Positions 26,100 to 34,679 of a stretch of 64,000 bases of DNA are shown here, piece after piece (the stretch's first letter is position 1; each line of letters opens with the position of its first letter). The notes beneath the pieces were generated by a model, which saw nothing but the letters and a program-made list of their open reading frames with translations, was not told where the DNA came from and searched no databases. This DNA is from JANNSO01 sp964485395. Its GTDB lineage: Bacteria > Spirochaetota > Spirochaetia > Treponematales > UBA12059. A program made the position numbers and the translations under genes. Location of the stretch: the NCBI GenBank assembly GCA_964485395.1, contig CAZAJF010000023.1:1-64000 (forward strand), written 5' to 3'.

Positions 26100-27644
26100 A
26101 TGGGTAACATTGCCCTGAGAATGGAAAATATCGTCAAGGATTTTCCCGGCGTCCGCGCGCTCAATAGCGTAAATTTCGAGGCGCGCTATAACGAAGTCCT
26201 CGCATTGGTGGGCGAGAACGGAGCGGGAAAATCGACTCTCATGAAAGTCCTAAGCGGCGTGTGGCCGTACCCGGAGTACCAAGGCTCTATTTACGTGAAC
26301 GGCGAGGAAAAAAGGTTTTCCGGCACCAAAGACGCCGAATCCAGCGGTATCGCCATAATTTACCAAGAACTCAATCTTATCGGCGACCTGACCGTGGCGG
26401 AAAATATCCTCATGGATAGGCAGAATACCGGGGTTTTCGGCCAGATAAACTGGAGCTCAGTGTATTCGGAAGCCCAGAAATACCTCGACATGCTCGAGGT
26501 CGACGACGTAAAGCCTACGGATAAAATATGCGACCTGACCGTGGGAAAGCAGCAGCTCGTGGAAATCGCCAAGGCGCTTTCCACGAATGCCAAGATCATT
26601 ATTTTCGACGAGCCCACATCGGCCCTCTCCGAGGCTGAGGCATCGACCCTTTTCAAGACCATTCGCAGGCTTCGCGACAGCGGCGTGTGCGGCATCTATA
26701 TTTCCCATAAAATGGACGAGATCGCGCAGATCGCCGACAGGATCGCCATACTTCGCGACGGCGAGACCATCGGGGAATCCTGCGCCGTCGATGAAATATC
26801 GCTGGATGAGATCATCAACCGGATGGTGGGCCGGAAGCTCAACGACATGTACCCGAAAGAAAACTTTACCCGCGGCAGGAAAGTCCTGGAAGTCCGCGAT
26901 TTCCGCGTATCGCATCCCTTCATACCCGGCGAGAACATCGTGAAAGGCGTTTCCTTCGAGGCGTACGAAGGCGAGATACTGGGTATCGCCGGCCTCATGG
27001 GCTCGGGCCGTAGCGAGCTGGTAACGGGCATATTCGGAGCCTTCGCCTCGGAAACCTCGGGCGAGGTGCTGATCGACGGCAAGAGCGTGCATATCAAGTC
27101 GCCGCGCGACGCCATCGAATTGGGCATTGCCCTCATCACCGAAGACCGCAAAACCTTCGGCATAATACCCGGGCAAAGCGTATCGTCCAACATGATGCTG
27201 TGCTCGCTGGAGTCCGTCTCCAACGCGATGGGAATAATAGACCGCGGCAAGGAACGCACCGTGGCGGAAGATTACGTGAACAGGCTCTCCATCAAGGTGC
27301 CGTCGCTGGAAGTATCGGTGGACAAGCTCTCCGGGGGCAACCAGCAAAAAGTAATCGTGAGCAAATGGCTCAACACCAAGCCAAGGATTTTAATACTGGA
27401 CGAGCCTACCAGGGGCATCGACGTAGGCGCCAAGGTAGAGATCTACCGCATCATGAATTCGCTCGTCAAGCAGGGCGTCGTGGTAATCATGATTTCCTCG
27501 GAACTTCAGGAAGTCGTGGGCATGAGCGACCGGGTACTCGTGATGGCGGAAGGCGAGCTGAAGGCCTGCCTGACCAAAGAAGAAATCTCAAGGGAAGCGA
27601 TTATGAAAAGCTGCATAAAGACAAGGGAAGGGCGCCTACGATGA
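26100..27644 (+). CDS. xylG: Sugar ABC transporter ATP-binding protein, two-domain (XylG/MglA type)
   Basis: Cytoplasmic ATPase of 514 residues with two fused ABC domains. First domain: Walker A GENGAGKST near residue 36, Q-loop IIYQELN, signature-like DLTVGKQQ, Walker B IIFDEP, H-loop YISHKMDE. Second domain: modified Walker A-like GLMGSGRSEL, signature KLSGGNQQ, and LILDEPTRGIDVGAK. The second P-loop lacks the usual Lys, as is normal for this family. The start at 26100 has AAGGAG seven bases upstream (the frame opens at 26079). Stop and permease start overlap as ATGA. Confidence 0.9.
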   Translation: MGNIALRMENIVKDFPGVRALNSVNFEARYNEVLALVGENGAGKSTLMKVLSGVWPYPEYQGSIYVNGEEKRFSGTKDAESSGIAIIYQELNLIGDLTVAENILMDRQNTGVFGQINWSSVYSEAQKYLDMLEVDDVKPTDKICDLTVGKQQLVEIAKALSTNAKIIIFDEPTSALSEAEASTLFKTIRRLRDSGVCGIYISHKMDEIAQIADRIAILRDGETIGESCAVDEISLDEIINRMVGRKLNDMYPKENFTRGRKVLEVRDFRVSHPFIPGENIVKGVSFEAYEGEILGIAGLMGSGRSELVTGIFGAFASETSGEVLIDGKSVHIKSPRDAIELGIALITEDRKTFGIIPGQSVSSNMMLCSLESVSNAMGIIDRGKERTVAEDYVNRLSIKVPSLEVSVDKLSGGNQQKVIVSKWLNTKPRILILDEPTRGIDVGAKVEIYRIMNSLVKQGVVVIMISSELQEVVGMSDRVLVMAEGELKACLTKEEISREAIMKSCIKTREGRLR

Positions 27645-28753
27645 AAAAGTTCCTCAGGGATAACGCGACACTGATAGCGCTCGTCGCGTTGATCGTCGGC
27701 ATGAGCGTACTCGACTCTTCATTTTTTACGCCGCGCAACCTAAGCAATCTCGTGCGACAGGTAACCATCATCGGCATAATCAGCGTGGGCATGACCTGGG
27801 TGATCCTCTTGGGCGGCATCGACCTTTCCGTAGGATCGGTAGCAGGGCTCGCCGCCATCGTGGTTACGCTCCTCATGAAGGCGGGCGTCAACGTCTGGCT
27901 TTCCATCGGCATAACCGTGCTGACAACCGGCGTGCTCATCGGCGCCTGGAACGGTTTCTGGGTCGCGAAATTCAAGATGCCGCCGTTCATCATCACGCTG
28001 GGCATGATGACCATAGCGCGCGGCCTTGCGTTGACGCTGTCTGACGGAACCTCGGTTCCGGTTACCGATTCCTCCTTTGCGCGGATCGGCGGGGAGTACC
28101 TGCCCATCGTCGCCAGCGGACTTTTGCTGGCAGCGGGGTATTTCGTGTTCCTCTTCGCGCAGTACAGCAATATTCTGCAGAAGAAGAAATACAAGCTGCG
28201 CATCGTCAAAATTGAAGAGATTGTGCGCTTCGTATCCGTGACGCTTACCTTCGGCTTGATGTTCTACGTGTTCACGAGCTACCAGGGCATACCGCTTCCC
28301 GTTATAATTTTCGCCACGGCGGCCTTGATAGGCGGCTTCATACTTTCCAGCACGAGATTCGGCCGGCGCATCTACGCCATAGGCGGAAACGAGGAGGCAG
28401 CCAGGCTCTCGGGCATCAATGTGTTCAAGACCGTCACCGTGGTATACACGGCGGCCGCGTTCCTGGCGTCCATTTCCGGCATCATGCTCGCGTCGCGACT
28501 CGACGGCGCATCTCCGAACCTCGGCAACATGTTCGAGTTGGACGCGATCGCCTCGGTAGTCATCGGCGGTACGTCGCTTTCGGGAGGAATCGGCACGATA
28601 GCCGGCACTATCGTGGGTACGTTCATCATAGGAGTATTGAACAACGGGATGAGTCTTTTGGGCGTAAACATGTTTTATCAGCTCATGATCAAGGGCTTCA
28701 TCATCATCTTTGCCGTTCTGTTCGATATTCTCAATAAAAAACGCCGGGCTTGA
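27641..28753 (+). CDS. xylH: Sugar ABC transporter permease (XylH type)
   Basis: Inner-membrane permease of 370 residues with about nine or ten helices. The signature GGIDLSVGSVAGLAA near residue 62 and GGNEEAARLSGI near residue 248 are typical of the RbsC/XylH (branched-chain-type) carbohydrate permeases. The start is the ATG that overlaps the ATPase stop by four bases; the long open frame upstream is in the ATPase gene. A terminator at 28794 ends the operon. Confidence 0.9.
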   Translation: MKKFLRDNATLIALVALIVGMSVLDSSFFTPRNLSNLVRQVTIIGIISVGMTWVILLGGIDLSVGSVAGLAAIVVTLLMKAGVNVWLSIGITVLTTGVLIGAWNGFWVAKFKMPPFIITLGMMTIARGLALTLSDGTSVPVTDSSFARIGGEYLPIVASGLLLAAGYFVFLFAQYSNILQKKKYKLRIVKIEEIVRFVSVTLTFGLMFYVFTSYQGIPLPVIIFATAALIGGFILSSTRFGRRIYAIGGNEEAARLSGINVFKTVTVVYTAAAFLASISGIMLASRLDGASPNLGNMFELDAIASVVIGGTSLSGGIGTIAGTIVGTFIIGVLNNGMSLLGVNMFYQLMIKGFIIIFAVLFDILNKKRRA

Positions 28754-28793
28754 GGTTTTTTCCCTGCGCGCTTTCCGGGGATCGGGCGATTTT

Positions 28794-28823
28794 GGCTGCC
28801 TGCGTAAGCAGGCGGCCTTTTTT
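28794..28823 (+). terminator. Intrinsic terminator of the xylose-type operon
   Basis: GCCTGC at 28798-28803 and GCAGGC at 28808-28813 around GTAA, extended by GGC/GCC with one mismatch, followed by six T (28818-28823). Confidence 0.85.
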
Positions 28824-28838
28824 CAAAAGGCGGTCTTT

Positions 28839-28874
28839 TTGACAGCCTGCGGCGCATGAATTATATTTGAACGA
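28839..28874 (+). promoter_or_regulatory. Sigma-70 promoter placing +1 on the lipoprotein start codon
   Basis: TTGACA at 28839-28844, a 17-base spacer and TATATT at 28862-28867. The predicted +1 is the A of the ATG at 28874, with no room for a leader. Leaderless mRNA predicted. Confidence 0.75.
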
Positions 28875-30019
28875 TGATACGCAAGATCGGCGGGCTCTTA
28901 TATCGTACCGCGGGAATCATCCTTGTTTGGGCAAGCTTCGTTCTGATGCAGGGCTGCCATCGCGAAAACCGCGGAGGCGCGGCAGCGGTTCCGGTGGCAG
29001 ACGATCTTCTCTTGCCCATCGTGGGCATCGGTCCCCATAATGAAACCCCTTCAACGATCGCCGATTTGCGCCGAATTCTTAAAAATGTAAAACCCGGAAG
29101 TTTTAACCGGGAAAATTCCGAGATAGCCCTCTGCATGCACGATTTATACAATGACTGGTCGCAAGCCATCGTTCGTGGAATCACCGCTACGCTGGATCTG
29201 TATGGCCTGCAGCTTTCCGTCGTCACCGATGGCGAGTTTAATATTAACAAACAGCTCAAGGATATCGATAACGTAATTTCGCTGAAGCCGCGCGTCATGA
29301 TCGTCTTGCCCTTGGACGTGGACGCGGTGGTTCCCGTTTTAAGAAAAGCCGTGGAAACAGGAATCCAGCTGGCGTTCATCGACGCAGTACCCACCGGCTT
29401 TACCGCGAAAAAAGAGTATATTGCCTGGGCCGTCGGCGACGCGTACGTGATGGGAAAAGGCAGCGCGGAATTGCTGTGCGACTACTTGGGCAACAAAGGA
29501 TCCATCGCGCTCCTGCACTGGAAAAACAAGATGTTTACCGTGGACAAGCGCTCCGAGGCGGCCCTGGACGTCGTGGGCGGACGTCCGGGGATAACTCTCG
29601 TGGAACAACTGTATTTCAAGGATTTTTCCGAGATAAACGGACTGGTGAGCTCCCTTCTCGAGCGGCATCCCGATCTCGGCGGCTTGTGGGCGGTGTGGGA
29701 TACGCCCGCATTCGAGGCGATCGGCGCTATAAAGGCGAAATCCGCCCGAACGGTCGTTACCGCCTCGGATATGAGCGCGGACGTAGCGAGAGCTATCGCG
29801 AAAAACGATGTCATGATCGGCACGACGGTGGATCATCCCTACGATCAAGGTGTCATCGAGGCGCTGATCGCGGTAGCCATTTTGGCGCAGGTGGAGATTC
29901 CTCCGTATTTCGTGGTTCCCGCCGAGAAAGTCACGAAGGAAAACCTGGGGGCCGCGTGGAAACGAATGTATCACGCGCCATTGCCTGAAAATTTTGAGGA
30001 CCTGCCGAAAGGCGACTGA
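28874..30019 (+). CDS. Periplasmic sugar-binding lipoprotein of a sensor pair
   Basis: 381 residues. The signal peptide has a lipobox VLMQGC (Cys32), so it is a lipoprotein. The mature domain is a Peripla_BP_4/RbsB-like sugar binder: DNVISLKPRVMIVLPLD, FIDAVPTGF and a C-terminal GTTVDHPYDQG with hinge residues. It is followed nine bases later by a hybrid histidine kinase with a periplasmic domain, so it probably presents a sugar to the kinase rather than feeding a transporter. Its start codon sits at the predicted +1. Ligand unknown, perhaps the same sugar as the upstream transporter. Confidence 0.8.
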   Translation: MIRKIGGLLYRTAGIILVWASFVLMQGCHRENRGGAAAVPVADDLLLPIVGIGPHNETPSTIADLRRILKNVKPGSFNRENSEIALCMHDLYNDWSQAIVRGITATLDLYGLQLSVVTDGEFNINKQLKDIDNVISLKPRVMIVLPLDVDAVVPVLRKAVETGIQLAFIDAVPTGFTAKKEYIAWAVGDAYVMGKGSAELLCDYLGNKGSIALLHWKNKMFTVDKRSEAALDVVGGRPGITLVEQLYFKDFSEINGLVSSLLERHPDLGGLWAVWDTPAFEAIGAIKAKSARTVVTASDMSADVARAIAKNDVMIGTTVDHPYDQGVIEALIAVAILAQVEIPPYFVVPAEKVTKENLGAAWKRMYHAPLPENFEDLPKGD

Positions 30020-30028
30020 AGCATTACG

Positions 30029-32158
30029 ATGAGACAACCCGGCATTCGACAGAGAAAACGGCTTCCTGCCCTGGTCTTTTATATTCTGGGCGTACTGTTC
30101 CTCGTTGTTTCAATATCCCTGGCGTTTTTCGCGATCCACTCCAGCGGGGTCGATTTTACGCAGGGGATGCGTAATCTCCATGCCATACAGGAGCTCCGCG
30201 CCTTGATCGCCAATGTTTCCCAATGGCAATCCGTGATGCAGTCGTCCATGGATTCCCCGGAACGCTATCTTGCCCGGAGGAACCTCACGAAATTTACGGG
30301 CGAGATCCTTGCCATCATCGAGGCACCGGAAATGGCCAGGCGCGAGGCGAATGCCGAACTCGTCGCCAGCGCGCGGAAGATGCTGGCGGCGCTGGAGAGC
30401 CTCCGCGATACTCCCGTCGCGAGACAGGAAAAATCCGTAGACCTGTATGTCTCATTCCGGTCCATAGCGGAAATTACGGAATATAAGGCATACAAGCTCC
30501 AGGAAAAAATGCTTATGGAGACGAATGCGATCAATTCCCGTAGATTCATAACTCTCGTGCTTTTCCTGCTTCTTGAAGTCGCCATACTGGCCGTCTTGGC
30601 TTCCCTGCTGGTGCGCGACATTCAAAAACGCAAACTTGCCGAAAAAAGCGTCATCAGCATCAAGACTTATCTCGATAACGTAATCAACTCGATCTCGTCC
30701 CAGCTTGTCAGCATCGACACGGTCGGTACGATCGTCAACTGCAATATCTCAGCGCTGGCAGCCTTGGGGCTTTCAGCGGAAGACGTCATCGGCCGGAACG
30801 TTGCGGGGGCGTACCCTTTCCTCAAGCCGCTTATGGAGGAATTGCTGCGTACGCTTTCGGCGAAAACCGTCTTTGAGAGACTCGCGCTTCCCGTTCCCGG
30901 CCCGGACAGGCGAGAAGTTTTCGTTGACATAAAATCGTATCCGCTCATTACCGAAAACGGCGTGGAAGGCGCGGTTTTATGGCTTGACGATGTGAGCAAC
31001 AAGATAAAGCTGGAGGAGCAGCTGCGGCAAACCCAGAAAATGAACGTGGTCGGCCAGCTTGCCGGAGGGGTTGCCCATGACTTCAACAACAGCCTCATGG
31101 GCATAATCGGCGCGGCGGAGCTCCTGAAACTGGGAACCGCCTCGCTATCGGAGCGCGAGGAGTACCTTCAGATGATCCTTACCGCGGCAAACAGGGCGGG
31201 GGACCTTACTAAAAAATTACTTTTGTTCTCGCATAAGGCCCATAGGGCGAGCACGGTCGTGGACCTGGCCGGCATCGTCGAGGACACTGTCGCGCTTTTG
31301 CGCAGGACCATCGATAAAGGCATCGAAGTGATGGTGGTCAACGAGGCGGACCGGACGATGGTCGTAGGCGATGATTCGCTCCTGCAAAACTGTTTCATGA
31401 ACCTGGGCATCAACGCGAGCCACGCGATTCTGAAAGAAGGCTCCCTGACGTTCACCCTTGTCAATCGCGTCTTGGACAGGGAATTCTGCTCGGGTTCTTC
31501 CTTCAAGATAGCGCCCGGCGAATACCTCGAGGTGTCCGTGCGCGATACCGGTCACGGAATGTCCCCTGAAATAGTTTCCCGGATATTCGAGCCGTTTTTT
31601 ACCACGAAAGAACAGGGAAGGGGCACCGGACTGGGCTTGGCCGGCGTCTACGGAACCGTCGTGGACCACCATGGCGCCCTCGACGTGGATTCCGAAGTCG
31701 GCGTCGGCACCGTGTTTCGCCTCTATTTTCCGCTGGCCGCCGGCCAGGCGTCGGTTGTTTCGCGGGAGGATGCCGCCACCCACGGTACGGGTACCATTCT
31801 GCTCGCGGACGACGAGGAGCTTATCCGCGTCACGACGAAGGCGCTTTTGGAGGGCTTGGGTTATAAGGTTATAATCGCGGAGAACGGCGTGCAGTGCGTC
31901 GCGCGGTTCCAGGAGAACCGACCGAACGTAGACCTGGTGCTTTTGGACATGGTCATGCCCATCATGGGCGGGCGCGACGCGTTCAAGCGGATCAGGGCGA
32001 TAGACCCGCTGATACCGGTAATAATCGCGTCGGGTTTTTCCAAGGAAGAGGACCTGGAATCGGCGCGCGAGCAGGGCGTCAGCGGTTTTCTTAACAAGCC
32101 GTTTAGGCGGGTCGAGCTTTCCCTGACCGTGGCGAAGTGCATGCGGAACAGGGCTTAG
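30029..32158 (+). CDS. Membrane hybrid histidine kinase with receiver domain
   Basis: 709 residues: first membrane helix (15-38), a mainly helical periplasmic region (40-170), second helix (175-198), PAS domain (215-320), HisKA with phosphoacceptor His350 in GGVAHDFNNS, HATPase (to about residue 570, with ATP motifs DTGHGMS and GTGLGLAGVYG), and a C-terminal receiver with Asp640 in LLDMVMP. No DNA-binding output. Co-transcribed with the sugar-binding lipoprotein directly upstream, so it probably senses a sugar through it. Ends in a tandem repeat that contains its stop codon. Confidence 0.9.
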   Translation: MRQPGIRQRKRLPALVFYILGVLFLVVSISLAFFAIHSSGVDFTQGMRNLHAIQELRALIANVSQWQSVMQSSMDSPERYLARRNLTKFTGEILAIIEAPEMARREANAELVASARKMLAALESLRDTPVARQEKSVDLYVSFRSIAEITEYKAYKLQEKMLMETNAINSRRFITLVLFLLLEVAILAVLASLLVRDIQKRKLAEKSVISIKTYLDNVINSISSQLVSIDTVGTIVNCNISALAALGLSAEDVIGRNVAGAYPFLKPLMEELLRTLSAKTVFERLALPVPGPDRREVFVDIKSYPLITENGVEGAVLWLDDVSNKIKLEEQLRQTQKMNVVGQLAGGVAHDFNNSLMGIIGAAELLKLGTASLSEREEYLQMILTAANRAGDLTKKLLLFSHKAHRASTVVDLAGIVEDTVALLRRTIDKGIEVMVVNEADRTMVVGDDSLLQNCFMNLGINASHAILKEGSLTFTLVNRVLDREFCSGSSFKIAPGEYLEVSVRDTGHGMSPEIVSRIFEPFFTTKEQGRGTGLGLAGVYGTVVDHHGALDVDSEVGVGTVFRLYFPLAAGQASVVSREDAATHGTGTILLADDEELIRVTTKALLEGLGYKVIIAENGVQCVARFQENRPNVDLVLLDMVMPIMGGRDAFKRIRAIDPLIPVIIASGFSKEEDLESAREQGVSGFLNKPFRRVELSLTVAKCMRNRA

Positions 32159-32219
32159 AAGCTGCGCTTAGAAGCTGCGCTTAGAAGCTGCGCTTAGAAG
32201 CTGCGCTTAAAAGCGGCGC
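32155..32219. repeat. Five copies of a 13-base tandem repeat
   Basis: The unit TTAGAAGCTGCGC is repeated four times exactly (32155, 32168, 32181, 32194) and a fifth time with two changes (32207-32219). The first unit contains the TAG of the hybrid kinase; the array ends one base before the convergent GtrA gene. Thirteen-base units are out of frame, so copy changes would not alter the protein. Confidence 0.95.
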
Positions 32220-32666
32220 TCATGATTCCGCCGTGGCTTTCTTGGGCGAGAATATTATATATTTTCGAGTCGCGAAATTAAACGAGAATACGACCAGGCC
32301 GCAGATTATCTTGGAGATAAGGTAGTGGACGGAAAACGTCTCCGTAATGAACCAGATCAGGACCAGGTTCAATCCCGCCCCGACTGCGGCAAGGATCAGG
32401 AATGCCGAATATTGCGCTATTCCGGCGCTTGCTCGCCGGCGGGGAAAAACCCAAGACCGGCTCAGCACGAAGACGACGCTGGAACCCAGTATGAAACCGA
32501 GCGTCGCGGCGACCGGATAGAATAGCTTCAATTTGTCCACGAGGAGGAACAGGCAGGAGAAATCCACCGCGAAACCCAGCGCGCTCGAGACGGCGGATTT
32601 GACCAGGTGATCCGAAAATCTCCCCGTCGGCGCGCCGAGCCTTTTTTTTAATGCCGAAAAATTCAT
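32220..32666 (-). CDS. GtrA-like membrane protein
   Basis: Four-helix membrane protein of 148 residues. The GtrA signature appears as LVKSAVSSALGFAVDFSCLFLLVD (first helix, about residues 22-45) and VVFSFNFATRKYIIF at the C-terminus (about 127-141). GtrA proteins flip or deliver polyprenyl-phosphate sugars for glycan synthesis. It overlaps the small gene upstream by four bases. Confidence 0.9.
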   Translation of the reverse strand: MNFSALKKRLGAPTGRFSDHLVKSAVSSALGFAVDFSCLFLLVDKLKLFYPVAATLGFILGSSVVFVLSRSWVFPRRRASAGIAQYSAFLILAAVGAGLNLVLIWFITETFSVHYLISKIICGLVVFSFNFATRKYIIFSPKKATAES

Positions 32667-32962
32667 GCGCGGTAGGATCCGAGGTATTTTTCGTAGGTCT
32701 CCCGAAGCTGCGTAACGAGCGCGTCGTCCAGGCCCGAGCTTCCCTTGTCGATCGTTTCCAGAAGCGTTATGGAAATTTTCAACGCCGCATCGAGCGGTTC
32801 CGTGAATTCCTTGCCCTTTTTCTCCGTGCTCGTCGATGAGAATGCGGTTCGGAAAAACCGCTCGAGTTGCGTAAGGATGATATCGACGTTTATTACGGAA
32901 GCATCCGCGCCGTCCGCGTATTGCTGCAGAGTCGCATCGATGAGTTCAAGCTTGTCGCGCAT
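32663..32962 (-). CDS. Small helical protein of unknown function
   Basis: 99 residues, predicted all-alpha and acidic, no signal peptide or membrane helix and no family I recognise. A good ribosome-binding site (AAGGAG) and promoter precede it and its stop overlaps the GtrA start, so it is a real gene. It might be a partner or regulator of the GtrA protein, but only position supports this. Confidence 0.7.
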   Translation of the reverse strand: MRDKLELIDATLQQYADGADASVINVDIILTQLERFFRTAFSSTSTEKKGKEFTEPLDAALKISITLLETIDKGSSGLDDALVTQLRETYEKYLGSYRA

Positions 32963-32987
32963 GCGTGATTCTCCTTATTAGTATTTG

Positions 32988-33016
32988 AGTATACGATGCT
33001 CTCAAGGGAAAGGCAA
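32988..33016 (-). promoter_or_regulatory. Promoter of the small gene / gtrA operon
   Basis: On the minus strand TTGCCT (33016-33011), a 17-base spacer and TATACT (32993-32988). Confidence 0.65.
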
Positions 33017-33130
33017 TTATCGCGGGGACTGCAAGCTTCCTTGCCCACTCGCCTTGTTTGGAGTATCCTTCCGTGCCGAAACCCATGGTTGCTTGCCGTG
33101 ATTTCCGGATTTTATACGTGGAGTACTAAG

Positions 33131-33580
33131 ATGAAGGCAGTTGTTCAGCGCGTAAGCGATGCCACCGTTACGGTTGGCGGAAGGGTATGCGGAGCCGTCG
33201 GCAAAGGGCTGCTCGTGTATCTTGGAGTAGGCAGGGATGACGGCCCGGCGGACATCGCCTGGCTTGCCGAAAAAATCTCCTTTCTGCGAATTTTCGAGGA
33301 TGCCGAAGGAAAAATGAACCTTTCGGTACGGGATGTTTCCGGAGGGGTCCTGGTCGTTTCGCAGTTCACGCTGTACGCGGACGCCAAAAAAGGGCGGAGA
33401 CCCTCGTATTCCGGCGCCGCGGAGCCTGCTGCGGCGAATGCCCTGTACGAGGATTTCAAGAAGGAAATCCTCAAGCATGCGCCTACGGTGTCAAGCGGTG
33501 AATTCGGGGCGAGCATGGACGTGCGCTACACGAACAATGGGCCCGTCACCATCATCTTGGACACGAAGGACGCGCTCTGA
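33131..33580 (+). CDS. dtd: D-aminoacyl-tRNA deacylase
   Basis: Hydrolyses D-amino acids (and glycine mischarged on tRNA-Ala) from tRNA. 149 residues, normal length. The family motif SQFTLYAD (residues 75-82) holds the catalytic Ser-Gln; the C-terminal motif reads TNNGPVTIIL with the Gly-Pro pair that rejects L-amino acids. In-frame sequence extends to 32996 but the ATG at 33131 matches family starts (MKAVVQRV). Four bases from the convergent diguanylate cyclase gene. Confidence 0.95.
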   Translation: MKAVVQRVSDATVTVGGRVCGAVGKGLLVYLGVGRDDGPADIAWLAEKISFLRIFEDAEGKMNLSVRDVSGGVLVVSQFTLYADAKKGRRPSYSGAAEPAAANALYEDFKKEILKHAPTVSSGEFGASMDVRYTNNGPVTIILDTKDAL

Positions 33581-33584
33581 TTCT

Positions 33585-34679
33585 TCAGTATCCGGAAACG
33601 CGGTTCCTGCCGGTGTTCTTGGACAGGTACAGGTATTGGTCGGAACGCGCAATGAGGCTGTCCATGGTATCTCCGTCCTTGAGGCCGGCTATCCCGATGC
33701 TGATGGTTATCTGCCAGGGAACCTGTTCGAAATGGGCGGCGGCCACGCCGTCGCGTATGCGGTTCGCGATGAACTGGGTGAGCTCGGAATTGGACTGGAC
33801 GATATAGACGATGAATTCTTCGCCGCCGTACCGGGCTACCGTGTCGCTCGTGCGCACGAATGTCTGTATGGTATTCGCGACGCCCTTCAGGACCTCGTCG
33901 CCCACGGCATGGCCGAGCTTGTCGTTGACTTTCTTGAAGTGGTCGATATCGATCATGAGGATGTGCAGCTGCTCCCGATACCGCACCGCCCTGGTAAAGA
34001 GGTGCGTCGCGGTCTGCTGCATGTATCGCCGGTTATATAATCCCGTCAGCGTGTCCCGATTGGAAAGATTCCATAGCTCCTTGTTCTCCAGCTCGAGCGA
34101 TCTGAGGCGTTCCATTCCCGGAAGCACGTTTTTTCGAATGATGTCCGTGCACATCAGCGTAAGGGACAGCGAAAAGAAAAAAATCGTAAAATCTTCGAAA
34201 TCTATGTTTTTTGTCAGGTAGAATTTCAACGCCGCCATCGACAGGACGCTTGCCGTTACCGTCGCCAATAAAAATTTCGGCATATTCCAATAGGTAAATC
34301 CGAGGATCAGCATACCCGGAAAAAGCAGTACGGGAACCATTCTCGCGAGGATATCCAGGGAGCAGATCGAGAGAACCAAGATTACCGCAAATACGGCTAT
34401 GATTTTATTGGAGGATGTAAACCTGCTTAACGTGGGTTTTTGCCTGTGCAGGAGCATGTCCAAGCTAAGTAACAGCGTAAGGAGCACGATGCCGCCGGGT
34501 ATGGCTATTCTCGCCAGGTAGAGCCGTTCGCCTATCTCTGGGTTTCTCCACAGCGCGGCGCGTAGGGCGAGTACCAAGGACGTAAAGAAAAGCATGACGA
34601 GAAAATTCACCTTGCGGCTGATGGTGTACTTTTGATCCGAGTCCGGGTAAGCCGTCTTTGCGGTTTCAAGCGCTTGCAT
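33585..34679 (-). CDS. Membrane diguanylate cyclase
   Basis: Makes cyclic-di-GMP from two GTP. Six membrane helices (about residues 24-180) precede a GGDEF domain with a complete active site GGEEF (285-289), the RTSD inhibitory site (276-279), and the metal Asp in LMIDIDHFKK. It should be active and feedback-inhibited. It overlaps the preceding cyclase-homology gene by 14 bases, so three nucleotide-signalling genes share one operon. Signal unknown. Confidence 0.92.
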   Translation of the reverse strand: MQALETAKTAYPDSDQKYTISRKVNFLVMLFFTSLVLALRAALWRNPEIGERLYLARIAIPGGIVLLTLLLSLDMLLHRQKPTLSRFTSSNKIIAVFAVILVLSICSLDILARMVPVLLFPGMLILGFTYWNMPKFLLATVTASVLSMAALKFYLTKNIDFEDFTIFFFSLSLTLMCTDIIRKNVLPGMERLRSLELENKELWNLSNRDTLTGLYNRRYMQQTATHLFTRAVRYREQLHILMIDIDHFKKVNDKLGHAVGDEVLKGVANTIQTFVRTSDTVARYGGEEFIVYIVQSNSELTQFIANRIRDGVAAAHFEQVPWQITISIGIAGLKDGDTMDSLIARSDQYLYLSKNTGRNRVSGY

